From Kudoa neothunni (Eukaryota > Cnidaria), in assembly GCA_964304625.1 (NCBI GenBank), contig OZ199838.1:3968001-4032000 (forward strand): a stretch of DNA of 64,000 nt, written 5' to 3'. Positions 1 to 12,885 of this stretch are shown piece by piece. How positions within the stretch are numbered: the first letter of the stretch is position 1; every line of letters begins with the position of its first letter. The notes under the pieces are model-generated. The model saw only the letters and a list, made by a program, of their open reading frames with translations, was not told the origin of the DNA and ran no database searches. Both the position numbers and the translations under genes were made by a program.

Positions 1-20
1 TTGAGTATAAGCACATTATT

Positions 21-282
21 TATACAGTCAGCAACCGATTTTATGCACTGCGGATTTTATACATTTTTCTTAACAACAACCTAGTGGTGCTCATATTAAA
101 TGTGTATATTCTAAGGTTTATTGTAGTTAATATTCCCCATTTTACAAATATAAAATCTTTATTTAGTATCAAATAATACCAAGGTACGTAAAATCCGTAG
201 TGACCAATTTTACGTGCATTTTTATTCCGATTTCTATACCACTTACGGATTTTACGCACTTACTGGTTATGATCACTGATAG
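21..282. repeat. Possible small inverted-repeat element (MITE-like)
   Basis: A motif close to CAC(T)ACGGATTTTACGCAC occurs three times: near 46-62 (plus), 185-203 (minus) and 240-259 (plus). The outer ends, TATACAGTCAGCAACC at the left and the reverse complement of GGTTATGATCACTGATA at the right, are loosely inverted. This looks like a short non-autonomous DNA transposon, but the ends match poorly and I see no clear target duplication. The open frame on the minus strand here is a by-product of the repeats and resembles no protein I know. Confidence 0.3.
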
Positions 283-1054
283 CTAGAGGCGTTGAACATT
301 TAAAGAAAATATGGAATATTGAAGTTCTTTGAAACTCTTTCTCCAAAAAATGAAAAAACAATAACTATTCGTCAATTCGAGATTTTCACATTATATTCTT
401 TTTATGAAATAAAAAAAAGTATGAAATTGACGAAATAATACTCGAGTAGGAGACAATGAAAGATGGAATGGTTGTTATTAATGTAAATAAGGACGTTTCG
501 TAATCAACTATGAAGGATATCGAATAGGAGGAGGTTTAAATAACACCTATAAAGTTTATAAAAAGTTGAAATTGATTGTGTACAAAATTTAAAGCACATA
601 CCGAAGTCGGTAGTAATAGAAAATACAATTTTTTGTGAGAATTTGAAAAAGAGATTAATAAAATGTCATTGAAGAAGATTAGACAATTGAAGATAACAGA
701 ATTATATCAATGTTTTAAAAATCAAATGAGAAATTCACTATTATTGTGTCCACATAAATATAAATTAATAAAGTTTACCCACTGTATTAGTTAAATATTC
801 AATAACTCAAATCTATTTCCGTAATAATATTCTATGTTAAATAAAATATTTAAAAATTTATTTAGCTAATTATAAATAATATTACTGACATATAAGAAGA
901 GTAAAAAATATAGTTTGGGAGTGATGATCATATTTTCATGGTTAGCTTAAAGCGCATAACTTAGTAAAAAAAAATCTTAAATTCGTGTAAATCAATGTTA
1001 TGAACCAATAAAATTGTTTCAGTAGAAGAATTTCAGATGAATAATGATTACAAT
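283..1054. other. AT-rich sequence, no gene seen
   Basis: Low-complexity AT-rich DNA. I see no coding exon, RNA gene or clear repeat. Confidence 0.5.
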
Positions 1055-1062
1055 GTCTAGAT

Positions 1063-1764
1063 CAGTGCTTCCTAACTTAGGGCGTGAAAAATTTTGGTGG
1101 GCGCGGAAATTTTTAAACGATTAATGAAACGTTATGGCGGGACGTAGAAAATCCTGAGTATTGGTGTGGCACGGATATTGGTGAGCTAATTGGGCATTAT
1201 GATGTGCTTTGAAGTCAATATCGCTTATTTTGAAGTGACGATTACCATCATTATAAAACAAAAAGCAATGCCTATTTACATAAAATTTAATAATAATAAT
1301 ATTTAACGTGCCCTTCATCCGAATAGAGTCAGAATGGTTTGAATCTCAAACTTGTCTCATTTAGAATCATATATCATCCTCTTTTGATTAACCTAATATA
1401 ATATTGATTAATTTTGTGTTCATACTATTTATTTCCCATTTATTAACCACTAAAGCACGTAAGTCTTTCCTAATGAATGTTGGATTACCACGAGTATCAT
1501 TTGACGCCGTTTTTGACGGAATGATGAACTAAAGATGTTAATTTTTAAGGTCCATCGTTAAATTTAAGTTAGTTCTGATCGAATACATTTTAATTTTAAC
1601 AAAAAAAGTATGTATTAATTGTTTTTAATTTTAATGTTATAATGAGCCTTATTCTATGTTGTAAATAGTTGAAGTTAAATAAATCAATACTTCTGAAAAA
1701 GGTGAGGAACGAAAATTTTTCAAGAAAAAATTGGGCGCGATATAAAAAATGTCGGGAAACACTG
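1063..1764. mobile_element. Short hAT-type DNA element with 8-bp target duplication
   Basis: The left end reads CAGTGCTTCCTAACTTAGGG and the right end, reverse complemented, CAGTGTTTCCCGACAT, a Charlie-like hAT terminus. It is flanked by a perfect 8-bp direct repeat, GTCTAGAT, at 1055-1062 and 1765-1772, the target-site size typical of hAT elements. The 702-bp interior holds no transposase that I can recognise, only short broken frames, so it is a non-autonomous or internally deleted copy. The intact duplication suggests it is younger than most other transposon remains in the window. Confidence 0.8.
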
Positions 1765-1772
1765 GTCTAGAT

Positions 1773-2544
1773 TAAGGTTATTAAATTGGAGAGAAAACAA
1801 ATTGTTTTAAGTAGATTCAGTTTTAATAGTTTTATTTAATTATTAAAAGTAGAAAAACTTATAAAATCCAACCGCTATGTACCGTGAAATTAAACAGGCT
1901 CAAGAAATACATGAATAGATGGATATCCAAAATTTAATGAATAGAAAAATTAACTCACATCTGTGCCATATTTTCATTTAAAGAATTTTTCGTTTTCTCC
2001 AAAACATACGAACGAAAGAATGAGTATTGCCTGATCAGAAAACGTGTTGATAGTATCAGGCCGCATGACGAGGTAAATTTTTTTAACGTTTTTCATCTTG
2101 AAATATGCTGCTTTACTTATAAAACTACAATATCTAACTTAAATCGATATAATATTTATGTTATATCGATATATCTCGTATCAAAAAGTTAAAATAACAT
2201 TTTCTATCTTGAGTGTATCCTACACGACATGAGTCCGCGTATTCCTGCGCCACCCAAATTAGTCAAAAAATTTGTCATGACCCACATGTGGGTTATATGA
2301 TCTCAGGTTTGGAAAAACTGCCCAAAATAATAAACAGGAGAGAAATTTTCACCTCGATAATTCGTCATATTGTGTATATTATCGATAAATAAAATCCATG
2401 AGTATATTAAGAACACCAAAACAAACATATTGTCTCATAATTTAGTAAATAAGAAACAGACAGGTGAAACGAAATTTTTTTTTAGTTGATTATTCAAAAT
2501 ACTCACTTATTGGCTTAATCGAGTTGTAACACTCAATCATAACC
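1773..2544. other. AT-rich sequence, no gene seen
   Basis: No exon, RNA gene or repeat that I can support. Confidence 0.5.
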
Positions 2545-2564
2545 AAAATAATCTATAATAATTA

Positions 2565-3280
2565 TTAACAACAACAGGAAAAAGTCAAAAGAGTTTCTAC
2601 CGTCAGTGTACAAACTACTGTGATAATTCCCAAAATTAATGGTATATAGAAATGAGTGAGTTTCTTAAACACACTGGCACAGCCGATAACAACCTTATTT
2701 TGTGTGTCATCCTGTTTGCAATTGGGCAACTTAGGTTTAGGCGTAGATATAGACTCGGGTTCAGGATCACAACAACTTAGAGGTAGGTCGTTCTTGGTAT
2801 ATGATTCCGAGCCATTCAAACCACAACAGTTAAACTTTACGGTAATTTGAACCTAAAGAAATGGAGACCTAACGAATACTTTTTTTTGAATGATGTCGGT
2901 TTCATATTTAGCTTTTTCACTGGAATCGTAACTTTTGAAGTGATCATAAAGACACATTTCAATTCCTAAAACCATCTGATTTAAATTTTGAGTATACCAA
3001 TCGGGTTAAACGTATGTTACATTTTTGTTTGTTTAACCAAACGTAAATCAAAAGTCCCCCCCGAAATGTGAGCCAGAGGTAAGGTCAACCAAATGAAGAT
3101 GGTACCATATGAACCGGTAAATTTGCGATAAGTAACAGTCATAATTATTACGATTTGAAGGATAGTAATAAAACCCACAAAAATTGCCATAACACCGATA
3201 GAAATCATCAGTTCATTCTGACAAAAACCACCAAATAAGAATTCGGTGGCACCTCCCAAACCGATTAGGACATAAACCCG
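2565..3280 (-). CDS. Tetraspanin-like gene (possibly decayed)
   Basis: Tetraspanins are four-helix membrane scaffold proteins with a cysteine-rich large extracellular loop. Reading on the minus strand: helix 1 near VYVLIGLGGATEF; a very short first loop (CQNEL); helix 2 with GFITILQIVIIMTV; helix 3 ending HISGG; then an exon about 2995-2880 (GIEMCLYDHF...YETDIIQKK). After an intron of about 27 nt, the loop carries the diagnostic CCG in FNCCGLNG, then LPLSCC, a single C and a GC; helix 4 ends in three cysteines before TAA. The six-cysteine pattern is the main evidence. Two faults stand out: a G7 run at about 3055-3061 puts the end of helix 3 out of frame, and a TGA lies in frame upstream of helix 1 near 3290. 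The N-terminal exon is therefore uncertain. It may be a pseudogene or suffer from assembly errors. Confidence 0.65.
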
Positions 3281-3781
3281 CCGAACTAATCACTTACATA
3301 AAAACATATTGGTACTTTTGAGAAACAAAATTGAAATAGAATTACTCCTATTAACAGAACACAAGCTTAGCCATATCACCTTTCCGATATTCATCTTCAA
3401 CTATTTTAATATACTTAAAACGAAGAAAAACAAATCTACTGATAAGAAGCTTGGTCGGTAATATAATTAAATAATAAAAGAGGAACACCTTCTGCACATA
3501 TCAAGATAAATATTAAATTATTTAAAAATAATATCACAGTTAAGTTTATAATATTTAAATTTCTAAATTACTGATAATTTGACTTAAACTTTCTAATTTA
3601 TTAATATAATTACAAAGTCACGAATTGTTATTACTATTAATTTAAACCAAAAAATGATTTGAACGATAAAAATTTATTCAAATATTCAATAATAATTTAA
3701 TATATTAGAAATATTTATTATCCCAATACTTTAAATGATTGACTCCTTTATATATTTAAATTAGAGTGACAACGTTTTTAA

Positions 3782-6420
3782 CCCTCGAAATACCAGGAGT
3801 GGACCACGCTGGTCCACGAGTGATAAAATTTTTAATATCTTTTTGCCTACATTTTTTAAACTTTTTTATGTATTCCAATTTTTCGATGTAAGTATGTTTT
3901 ATGACATTTTAAAATAATAGACCTGTAAATTTTGAGAATTTCTGTAAAAATAAATAAATAAAATTTACGTAAATATCTGAGATGGACCATTTCGGTCCAC
4001 GTGTAATTGTTAACAAAATTAATATTCTGTATTATAATTACATCATTCTAAATTTAATGTTATATTTCATAAGAAATTAAAAATATTCTAAAACAGTTTA
4101 GGACTAATTATTTATTTAAGCAAAGATATAAATTGAATTTATTTTATAACAAGCTTGCGCGCTCAACAAGAAATTTGCTTAAACAATGAATTCAGTCGAA
4201 GAAAATATTATTTTTAAAACGATCATGAAAGTACTGACGATATATTATACATTTAAAGTGGTTTGGAGGGCTTGGATGGAATAATTAATCAGCCAGTCAA
4301 CAATGACGACGATGATGATGCTTACGATAGCGATGCGAGCATTGGAGGTATAATCCATGTCCTCTTTTTTGTCTCCAAAGATGGATAAAAATGTCATTAA
4401 ACCTCAACTAGAGTTGAATGGAGTCTAACAACGGAAAATATTTATAACGTAAAAGCGGCATTTAGAAAAAAAGCGCCCTAGAATTACCAAACTCCCATGA
4501 GGGCTTTTTATAATTTTTTGACCAATAAATTTATTGAACGAGAAAAACCCAATGTCAAAACGATAAATATGGTCGAGTTGAAAGTTTTTTGTGACCTATC
4601 TTATTAATTGGCGTAATGAATGGCAAAAATGAAAACATCCGAGAATTTTGGACTGACGAATATGGCCTTCAATCACTAATTGCAAAAATTAGAAGAAATC
4701 GCTTTGAAGATTTTTCAACCTGTCTCAGATTTGACAAGAGAAGAACGAGGGATAGAAAGGATGAACTTCCCCCATCAGATATATATTTGATGAGCTTATA
4801 AAATACGTATAAATAAAGTTACAACTTTCATTACAATTGACTGTCAATGAACAGATTGTCACATTTAGAGGTCGCTGCCCCTTCAAAATGTTCATTCCTT
4901 CTAAGTCTGGCAAGTATGGGATAAAAATATGGGCATTGTGTGATGCAAAAAAACGCATATCTATGCAATGCAAAGATGTATATTGGCAAGGAGAACGGTG
5001 TTGTCGAAACCAACCAAGGTGAAGATATGATAAAGGATCTAATTACACCTTAATTAAAAAAAGGTCGTAACGTTACAACGGACAATTTTTTTACCACATT
5101 GTCACTTGAGCGATACTTTATATCTCAGAAAACAACAATTGTGGGGATTGTCCATAAAAATAAAAAATTTCTCAACCCTGAATTTCAAACATCGAAGGAA
5201 ATATCAAACGATGTGAAATTTTTATTTCAGGATAAATGTAACTTTGTAAAATACAATCCTAAGAAAAATAAATCCATGGTATTTTAAGTTCCACACATCG
5301 AGGTTGTGATATTGATCCTGAGTCAAAAAAACCAGAGATCATAAATTATTACAACCAAACTAAAGAAGGGGTGGGTACGCTTGACCAAATTGTCCGCTGC
5401 TATTCCACCGAAAGAGCCACCCGTCGTTGGCGATTTTCATTAACATCATCGATATAACCGCCTATAATGCATATCTTTTGTATGTTTATCGGAACCGGCA
5501 ATTCAAAAATGCTCATAAAAAACAATCCCGATGAGAGTTTTTAAAAATGTTAATGGAAGAATTGCTGGGAAACGATGATATCAATTTTAAAACCATTCCA
5601 ATAAAAAGGAAGGAACCTCTATCTGAAAGAGGTACATGCCATATTTTCTCAATAAACAAGAATAAAGCATGATAATTTGTTCAAGTTGCAACAAATTTGT
5701 CTGCGAAACTCAGAGTTAAAAATATAGAATGTGATGTGTGTAACAAAAAATAAAATATATTGTATTATTTATATATTTTATTTCATCATATTTATATCCG
5801 CACTTGAGATTTTTATGTTAAGTTTGATTATATCTGTAAAATATATATTCGTGTGATTTACCTATTTAGATTTTGGACAAAACGATAGGAATTAATGTCA
5901 TTATAATGAGATGATATAGATGGTTTGAAGATGTATTTCAGTTTCATGTTGTAAAATATTAAATTATTTTGTATTTTTTAAGTTAAATTGTCGTTTGTAG
6001 TCATAAACCAAAACATCTATTGATTATGTTTATTATAATGGTTTTTTGCCAATAAATGAAAACATCATCCAAATTAAACCGCTAATTACAATCATAAAAT
6101 AACAATTTTGAAAATGATAAATTTATTTTAAATAAATAAATTATATGAACTAACATTATTTTGTTTTATTTTTACGATATTGATTTTATATAAGTTTATA
6201 TTTAAAATTATTTATTTTTTTAATGCGCGCATCTAAAAAAATTTGATTTTAAGGTTTTAATCAAAGTTTTTTTTTGTAACCTAAAACCTAGCTATTGGAT
6301 TATTTTATTTATCATTATAATTAAATAGGTTCAACTAAAATTATGCTATGATTAAATTGCATAGGACCACAGCGATCCTCTTCAGGCATTCGTGTAACTT
6401 TTTTGCCAGGTATTCGGAGG
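3782..6420 (+). mobile_element. Decayed piggyBac element
   Basis: TTAA at 3778-3781 and 6421-6424 flanks inverted ends: left CCCTCGAAATACC, right (reverse complement) CCTCCGAATACC. TTAA is the piggyBac target. Just inside the left end is a near-perfect palindrome (GTGGACCACGCTGGTCCAC). The coding remnant runs about 4616-5755 on the plus strand in several frames and matches the piggyBac transposase order: a core segment with FRGRCPFKMFIPSKSGKYGI then KIWALCDAKK (4837-4960), TDNFFTT-like sequence near 5080, PKKNKSMV (about 5265), KPEIINYYNQTK with RCYSTERATRRW (5330-5430), and a terminal Cys cluster CSNCNKFVC (about 5680). Many stops and shifts make it inactive. Confidence 0.85.
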
Positions 6421-6427
6421 TTAAATA

Positions 6428-8411
6428 CAGTCGAGATTGGATATAGCGTGGCTGGATATTGCGTGATTCCAAAATTTCTAGATTTCGTTCTTTTTAGAGA
6501 GAAACCTAGTTTTTTAGTATTATTATTATTTTATCATTTTGTAAACATTGTAAACATTGAAAACTAAGAAAATTTTGTATTTATATATAGTCTCGTTATT
6601 GCGTGGTTTCATTAACCCATCTATTTAAAAATATAAGTGCTTTCTCCACTATGTCCCCTTATAAACGTAATAAATAGGAGAAAACAGAAATCATTGATTG
6701 TTATTATTCGATAAAAATATTAAAATTCGTCGAAAAGGTGACAATTTCTAAGTTTAAATTGAGTGATATGGTGATCTATGTTGAATATTAAAACATTGTC
6801 ACGTTTAAGGTCATTTAAAAATTGATAGAATTTGTTCACACGAAGATAAATTCAACATTATGGATATTGAAAATAAAAGGAGGGAACATTTTTCGGGGAA
6901 ATTAAAAATATAGATGGTGAGCGGTATGATTGGATCGTTACGCAATGGTCGAATGATAATGTTCTGCTGAGATATGTTATTATCGAAATTGCTTTATAAA
7001 TTGCAAATGAACAAGAAATTTCCAATTTAAAGTCTAGTTAAGGGTGGTTTTTAGATTCCACGTCTAAATATGGGATGACTTTCAAAATGTTTAATGGTGA
7101 GGTGCGAATACAGATATTTCATCAATTGACTCGCGGACTGTTGAAAACAATAAATTGGTTAGGCATATAATCCTAAAGACGTTATAAACATTAATGAAAC
7201 TTCCCTTCTTTTGTGAGCAGTTACAAAACGTTAGTTATGTTTTAAAGGATGAAGTCGGAATATAAGGGGCAAAATATCCAGAAAAAAGTGAATGTTTTAT
7301 TGTCGCTTTTTTTTGTAAATGATGGTAAACTCCCATCTGTTTAAATGGTAAATTTCAAAATCCTTGGTGTTTTAACTGATTCAAACATCTACCGCATGGA
7401 TATTATTCAGAAAACACACAGACGATGTGTAGTAGATTTATAAACATAATTAGAAAGTTGAACCAAAGAATGATAGATGAGAACAGAAAAGTTTTAGTTT
7501 TGTTGGATCAATATCCTTTTCATCCCAAAAAATTTTGATTTCTTTAAAATATCGAAATTGTTTTCCTACCAAAAAAACAACTAATATTCTACAAATCTTA
7601 ATTTAAGCATCATCAAATGCATTAGAAATTAAGGCAGGAATACACTGGCTAAGCACACGGTTTTATGTGAAGCTTTTATCATCGAAAAATAACCATTACT
7701 AAACTCAATCATGCCATTAATTAAATGATGGGAGAGTATTACGCCAGAAATTATGTTTAATTGTTTTAATAATCAAAAATGCTTGGTAGTAACATATAAA
7801 ACTGTAATAAACAAGTTGAATCAGTTTATAGAACAAGAAGATTTAAGAAAGATATCCCGAGTCAGAAACAGTTCACAAAGCAATTTTTTTATGTATACAT
7901 AATTGTTCTTATTAAATGAATTTGAAGTTTACGAAATTATACTTGACGATGATAACGCTGCAACATGTGAGAATCAAAATCGTGCAGACTTATTGCCCAC
8001 AATGATTAATCTGAGGATATCGAACCAATTATTAAAGAAGTCAAAGGTTTAATAAAATAAATAAAAAAATATGGTTAACATTTTAATGAAAGTTTTAATT
8101 CAAGAGGTTCCATCAATATTGTTTGATTCATATCTCACAATGGACAAAATTTAAAAAATATCAATAGAAAGATTTCGATATACAAAAATCACAAGATTTT
8201 TAGACAAAATTTAATAACTCTTCCTTATTTAATCTCTATGTTATCTTTGTTTTAATAAGGTTTGTCTGTAGGAATAATCATCGAACGTAAACACAAGAAA
8301 ATCGTATTTTACAATATGACGCGCACGCATGAAACTGGATATTGCGTAAAAACTTTTTATTGCGTGGTTTCTTCCTGGTCACAAAAACCACACAATATCC
8401 GATCTCGATTG
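6428..8411 (+). mobile_element. Decayed pogo/Tigger-like element with both ends
   Basis: Terminal inverted repeats read CAGTCGAGATTGGATAT at the left and CAATCGAGATCGGATAT at the right (reverse complement), each flanked by TA, the target of the Tc1/mariner-pogo group. Subterminal copies of TATTGCGTGG occur at both ends. The broken plus-strand frame contains a CENP-B/Tigger-like HTH stretch (ANEQEISNLKSS then GWFLDSTSKYGM, about 7000-7080) and the DDE segment YNPKDVININETSLLL (7165-7215). Several stops make it a fossil. It begins only 3 bp after the TTAA that ends the upstream piggyBac, so the two elements are adjacent. Confidence 0.75.
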
Positions 8412-8939
8412 TAGTATATTTTTATAGTATATCATGCTATAAACAAAAATAATCAATAAAGTTTAATAGGTAACTATAATTTTAAATTTCCCGAAGGCAT
8501 TTAATGACTTTAGCTATCATGTTACTTTCATAAAACGTTGCTAATAATTTTATTACAGGGATTATGCCGAAATTTATTTTTCTTAAATCGTAATATTTTA
8601 TCAGGCTTATATAAAGTGACTCAATATATGCTTTAAATACTAATTTAAAATTATTGTTTAACTAATATAATTAAAATGTGGATAATTTTAAAAAATTTTA
8701 TAAAAGAGAAATAAGCGAATATATTTTTGGCAATCCACATTATTTTGACGCGTAAATTACGCGTTTTTATGACTAATTATCAACTATATGTAAGTTAAAT
8801 AATACAATATTTTAAAACCAGATTGCATGTTTTGCAATAAAATGAACCTTTTCGTTATAATTTTAATTTTCAAACGCATTATCAACTGTTTATGATCAAA
8901 GATATTTTGAAAAATATTTTATAAATTTTTGTAATAATA

Positions 8940-9470
8940 ATTTAAAAATAGCCACAGTAATCATATCGGCTACGCCGATCATGTATTTTTCCAATTTACG
9001 TTGATTTTTTGGGGTTGAAACACGGACATTATACATCCAATAATAAAATAAATTAACAATAAGATTAAAGAATGGCGATTACGATGGAAAAAATAAAACA
9101 ATATATCCTTCTTCAGATGTAGAATCTCAAATAATTGTTGATTAATGGAAGGAACATTATCCATTATTATTATTATTAAAGGGTCGTCGACACGTAATTT
9201 TGTCGCAAATCTTTTTAACAAGCTAAAATACGATTTTCGGAAAACCGTGCGTTCAAACTTCCGTGCTCAATATTAAGTGTCTATAATTATTTTGAACCCA
9301 TCGCAGTAATTAGAGACTCACTGTTATAACGAATAGATTTCAATTTTAAATTAGTTCGCATTCCACGAGCTGATTTGCCAAAATTTCATCTCAATAGCAA
9401 GAGAAATCTTGCCTCATCCGATAACATTAGTTCTTGGTGTTTTTTAGGTCTCGATAATTTCATTACGTCT
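8940..9470 (-). pseudogene. IS630/Tc1-like transposase remnant (copy 1)
   Basis: Minus-strand frames carry, in order, LSDEARF followed by TNLKLKSIRYNSESLITAM (about 9430-9310), then DPLIIIIMDNVPSINQQ and a degraded PxYSPxxNP-like region (9180-9040). These are the first and second Asp-containing blocks and the C-terminal block of a DDE_3 transposase. The middle block is clearly related to the copy at 42 kb (TKANLKMKSIRSQSSTLIAAM), so both derive from one family. Frameshifts separate the blocks; no function is expected. I could not define the ends. Confidence 0.65.
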
Positions 9471-9775
9471 TAATATAAATGATAAAACAGTTTTAAAAGG
9501 GATCTTATTCGTATATTTTCAATGCCATTACGAACTTGAGGTATCACAGAAATACCCTTTTTTGAATATTGAAAATCGTTAATTGCTTTGTTAATTCATT
9601 TCTTGGACTTAAAAATATTTAGTTTTACTCAGAATTTCTCGCAAATAGCTTCGAGAGATATTGTAAAGTTATTACGGGTTAATTTTTTTATTATGGTCTA
9701 TATGATCATCTATAAGTTATGATTGTCGATTGTCACCTTGATTAGAGTAAAACTCCCCGTTTAATAATTTATATA

Positions 9776-10929
9776 TCTACTATCGTAATATATAAAGCTA
9801 AAGTGTCCGTGTGGGTAATGTCAGCAAGGACGCATGTGCGTCAAAATTTTTTCCGTATAGAGAGACATATATGAAATTTTTTAAAAATCGAGATGTTTCG
9901 AAAAATCTTTAAATCGTTTTAACACATCCAAATGTTCCAAAAAGTGTTTAGAAAATAGTGATTTCGTCGATTCAAAATTTGTTAAACGGATTACCCGGTT
10001 ACATCAATAAGATTAACGCCTGCTCATGTCATCTCAATGGTTGGTTGAAGTTAACTTTCCTCCTTATATGCCCTATCAAATGTAAACTCAGCGATTGACT
10101 CTGGCTTTTTTATATAATATTAGCCTACTCCTTTTAGTGTTAATGCTAATATACTCTTTATGTCGGGAGTTTTAACGTATTTAACTTGATAAACACATTT
10201 TGAAAGTTCTACTAATGGTTTTAGATACGATAAAAAATCTATATGTTTCATAAATAACGAATTGGTAGGAAACGTTAAAATTACATTGATTGAAGCATTA
10301 TAATGGAAATATTGCGTCTGTAGATTTAATTGAAATCGTCCGCTAAGTTTAACTTTCAGTGATTAAATTCAATGCAGATGGTTGAACTTTTATTTAAATT
10401 ATCTTTGTTGATATTGACTCGATTTATATGTATTTTCGAAAAAGAGCGCAATAAAGTTTATGCCGGGCCAAGAGATATTAATTTGAGTAGTAAAAATCAA
10501 TTTCCGTAAGTTTTCTTCTGTCTCTATATTTTTTATACCCCCATAAAACATGGCAAGATCATTCTGATCCGGACCAGGGACCAGGACTCGGTTTTGATAA
10601 CTCTCGGTTTAAAAAATAACGTTTTAGATAACACTTTAAGGTAATTTACATAATTCGGAAATGCAGGAAAATATGACGCGGACCTCAAATTATTTAGCGT
10701 TGGTGTCGGCTCACGATATTGCAAATTGAACGCCGGGATTATTACATCCCCGCACAGAAATGATCAGAATTAAAATTTCTGAATCAAAATCGTTGAAAGT
10801 ATGATGCTTAAATTTTGTAATTATACTTGATCTATGGGTTAATTTGAAACCTAAATACATTTTTGAATATTAATAAGAAACGTATCTATGCGAAATCTTC
10901 CCCAAGCAGCGCTGGGCAATTCCCGCTAG
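9776..10929 (+). mobile_element. Non-autonomous Helitron
   Basis: The left end starts TCTACTATCG and soon reads ATATATAAAGCTAAAGTGTC, close to the classic Helitron 5' end. The right end has a small GC-rich hairpin (CCCAAGCAGCGCTGGG) about ten bases before a terminal CTAG at 10926-10929. The element sits between a host A and T, the insertion preference of Helitrons, with no inverted repeats or target duplication, as expected for rolling-circle transposition. At 1,154 bp it is too short for Rep/helicase. The interior shows only short frames; 10533-10724 on the minus strand might be captured sequence but I do not recognise it. Confidence 0.75.
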
Positions 10930-12885
10930 TTTTTATTAAATACATATGATAAGTATAACAATTAGACGGATTAAACAATTTTAACTGTTATAAAAAATGA
11001 AAAAGTCCTGGGATAAAAATGACCCCAGTTGGTTCTTCGCGTAAGTTTTTCTAACCCTTCCCGTACTGCGCCAAAAAATACGCGTGGTCGGTCCGACGCG
11101 GGATACCTGTCGTACCCCAGAAAAAATATGCCTTAGTCAACTTTAAATCCTTCGACGTCTGCATGATTTAAACTATCATGAACACATACATTAATAGATG
11201 TTAACATAGAAAATTGTTTTAGCATCTGTAATAAATAAAACAGCAATATTGCAAATACAATAAAGTGTAGCTACAAGAGCGTGCAGCCGACTAATTCCCC
11301 CATTTTCAACCAAAAAATAATGATTTAAATCATATGAATTAATAAATATGGTCGAAACATATGAATACATCATTATTAGCAATTATTGATGCTCACGAGA
11401 AACATCACAATTTTCTCGCCCTCCGTTTTTTATCAGTATAATTGGATTAAGTTTCCCGCCTAGTTAGATCTACTTGTGCGTGAGTATTATAGCTAATTGC
11501 GGAAATCGAGTCGGTTTTGTCTATGGAATCTACATCTATTTGAAAATGAATGGGGGTTAAATAGACGATAATAATAGTAACAACAATAGGCTGAACTTTA
11601 TGGTAATTGTGAAGCATGTGGGCATCCCACTTTTAGCTTTTTTTACAGTTTTTTTTTCATCAGAATTGTCTCAAAAACCTTATTTGCTCTTTTCATCTGG
11701 AGGGAATTAAAATTTTAAAAATAAATTTTTCGTCTAATCTCATACATGACGGTGTAATAAATCTAATAATCTTCATTATGCGTTGAAGGATTAAGGAGCC
11801 TGTACAAGATGAGATCCCAACGATTTACTTAATTTTTTTAATTCAAGACAAGAAATCACCCCGACAAATGAAAAATTTATACCAATTAGGAATGCGTGCA
11901 AACCTCCAGATTAGTAAAGTATTATCGAATTAACTTTCGTAAATACCCAACCAGTTTTTCTTTGTCGAAAACATGCCTTTCCCAGTTAGTTATATTGGAA
12001 TTTGAATCATTAAATGATGTTAAAGTATATTTTAAATAGAGATACAAGTCAGTGATACATTATTGAAGAAATAATTATCTCTCGATTTTTAGTAGTGTAT
12101 AATTTAGTTTATAAAATTTAGAATACAATTTTTTTGTTTAAATGGAAGCCTTATAAGTTTGCAGGAGCATTCTAAAAGTTCTACAGCAAAAAAATTCTCG
12201 TGCTTTGAGTAAAACAAAAAATGTTTCTTTTGGGGTATGGCAAATACCCAACCCAAGCAGGAAGGGTTAAGAATTCTTACAAATCTTGAGAACGAAGTAT
12301 ACGATATACGGAAAATTATTAAACAGTCCAAAATAACAGTTTTTTTTCAAACGTTAGAATATAAATATTGTCTAGTTTATTATATTGCATCACATCTTTA
12401 TCCATATATATCTTCTCGACGATTAAAGGTTAAAATTTTACTTCTGAGTGTTTAAAATATAATATTTAAATGGTGGCCGCACACGCACAAACGCGTGTAA
12501 CATTGGTTCTGGAGAAATTTTACGCACTTTTTATAGTCTAGGAGGAATTGTGCAAAATCGATTGCCTGCTATATAAGTTTTATCCATTACATTAGTATTT
12601 TTGGTTTCACCGCGAATGCGAAAACATATAAGAAATCGCTTAAATAACTTAAAGTAACGGTAATTCAAATTAGATATTTATAATAATTAATGTCTGAATA
12701 TATATTGGATAAAATAAAGGAAACAACGAGAATAAATAAATGATTCCGCATATTTCTTTGTGAATTAAACGTGAATGCGAATATCTACCAATGATACGAA
12801 GAATTTTTAATTTTGATAGAATCATTTTGAGGATTAAAGTTGAATATGATCTAATGTGTGGAAGTAGTGAAGGTTTATGTGTTCA
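10930..12885. other. Intergenic, mostly featureless
   Basis: No spliced gene that I can assemble. A minus-strand frame at 11191-11382 contains one hydrophobic stretch (LHALVATLYCICNIAVLFI) and could be a lone exon of a membrane protein, but nothing around it supports this. Around 11000-11130 there is an unusually GC-rich patch with ACCCC/GGGGT words, possibly transposon-end debris. Confidence 0.4.

Noticed and set aside
2656-2850. Plus-strand ORF at 2656-2850
   Set aside because: Antisense of the tetraspanin-like large-loop exon.
11000-11130. Possible piggyBac terminus around CTAACCCTTCCCG
   Set aside because: The target reads CTAA, not TTAA, and I found no matching second end; too weak to call.
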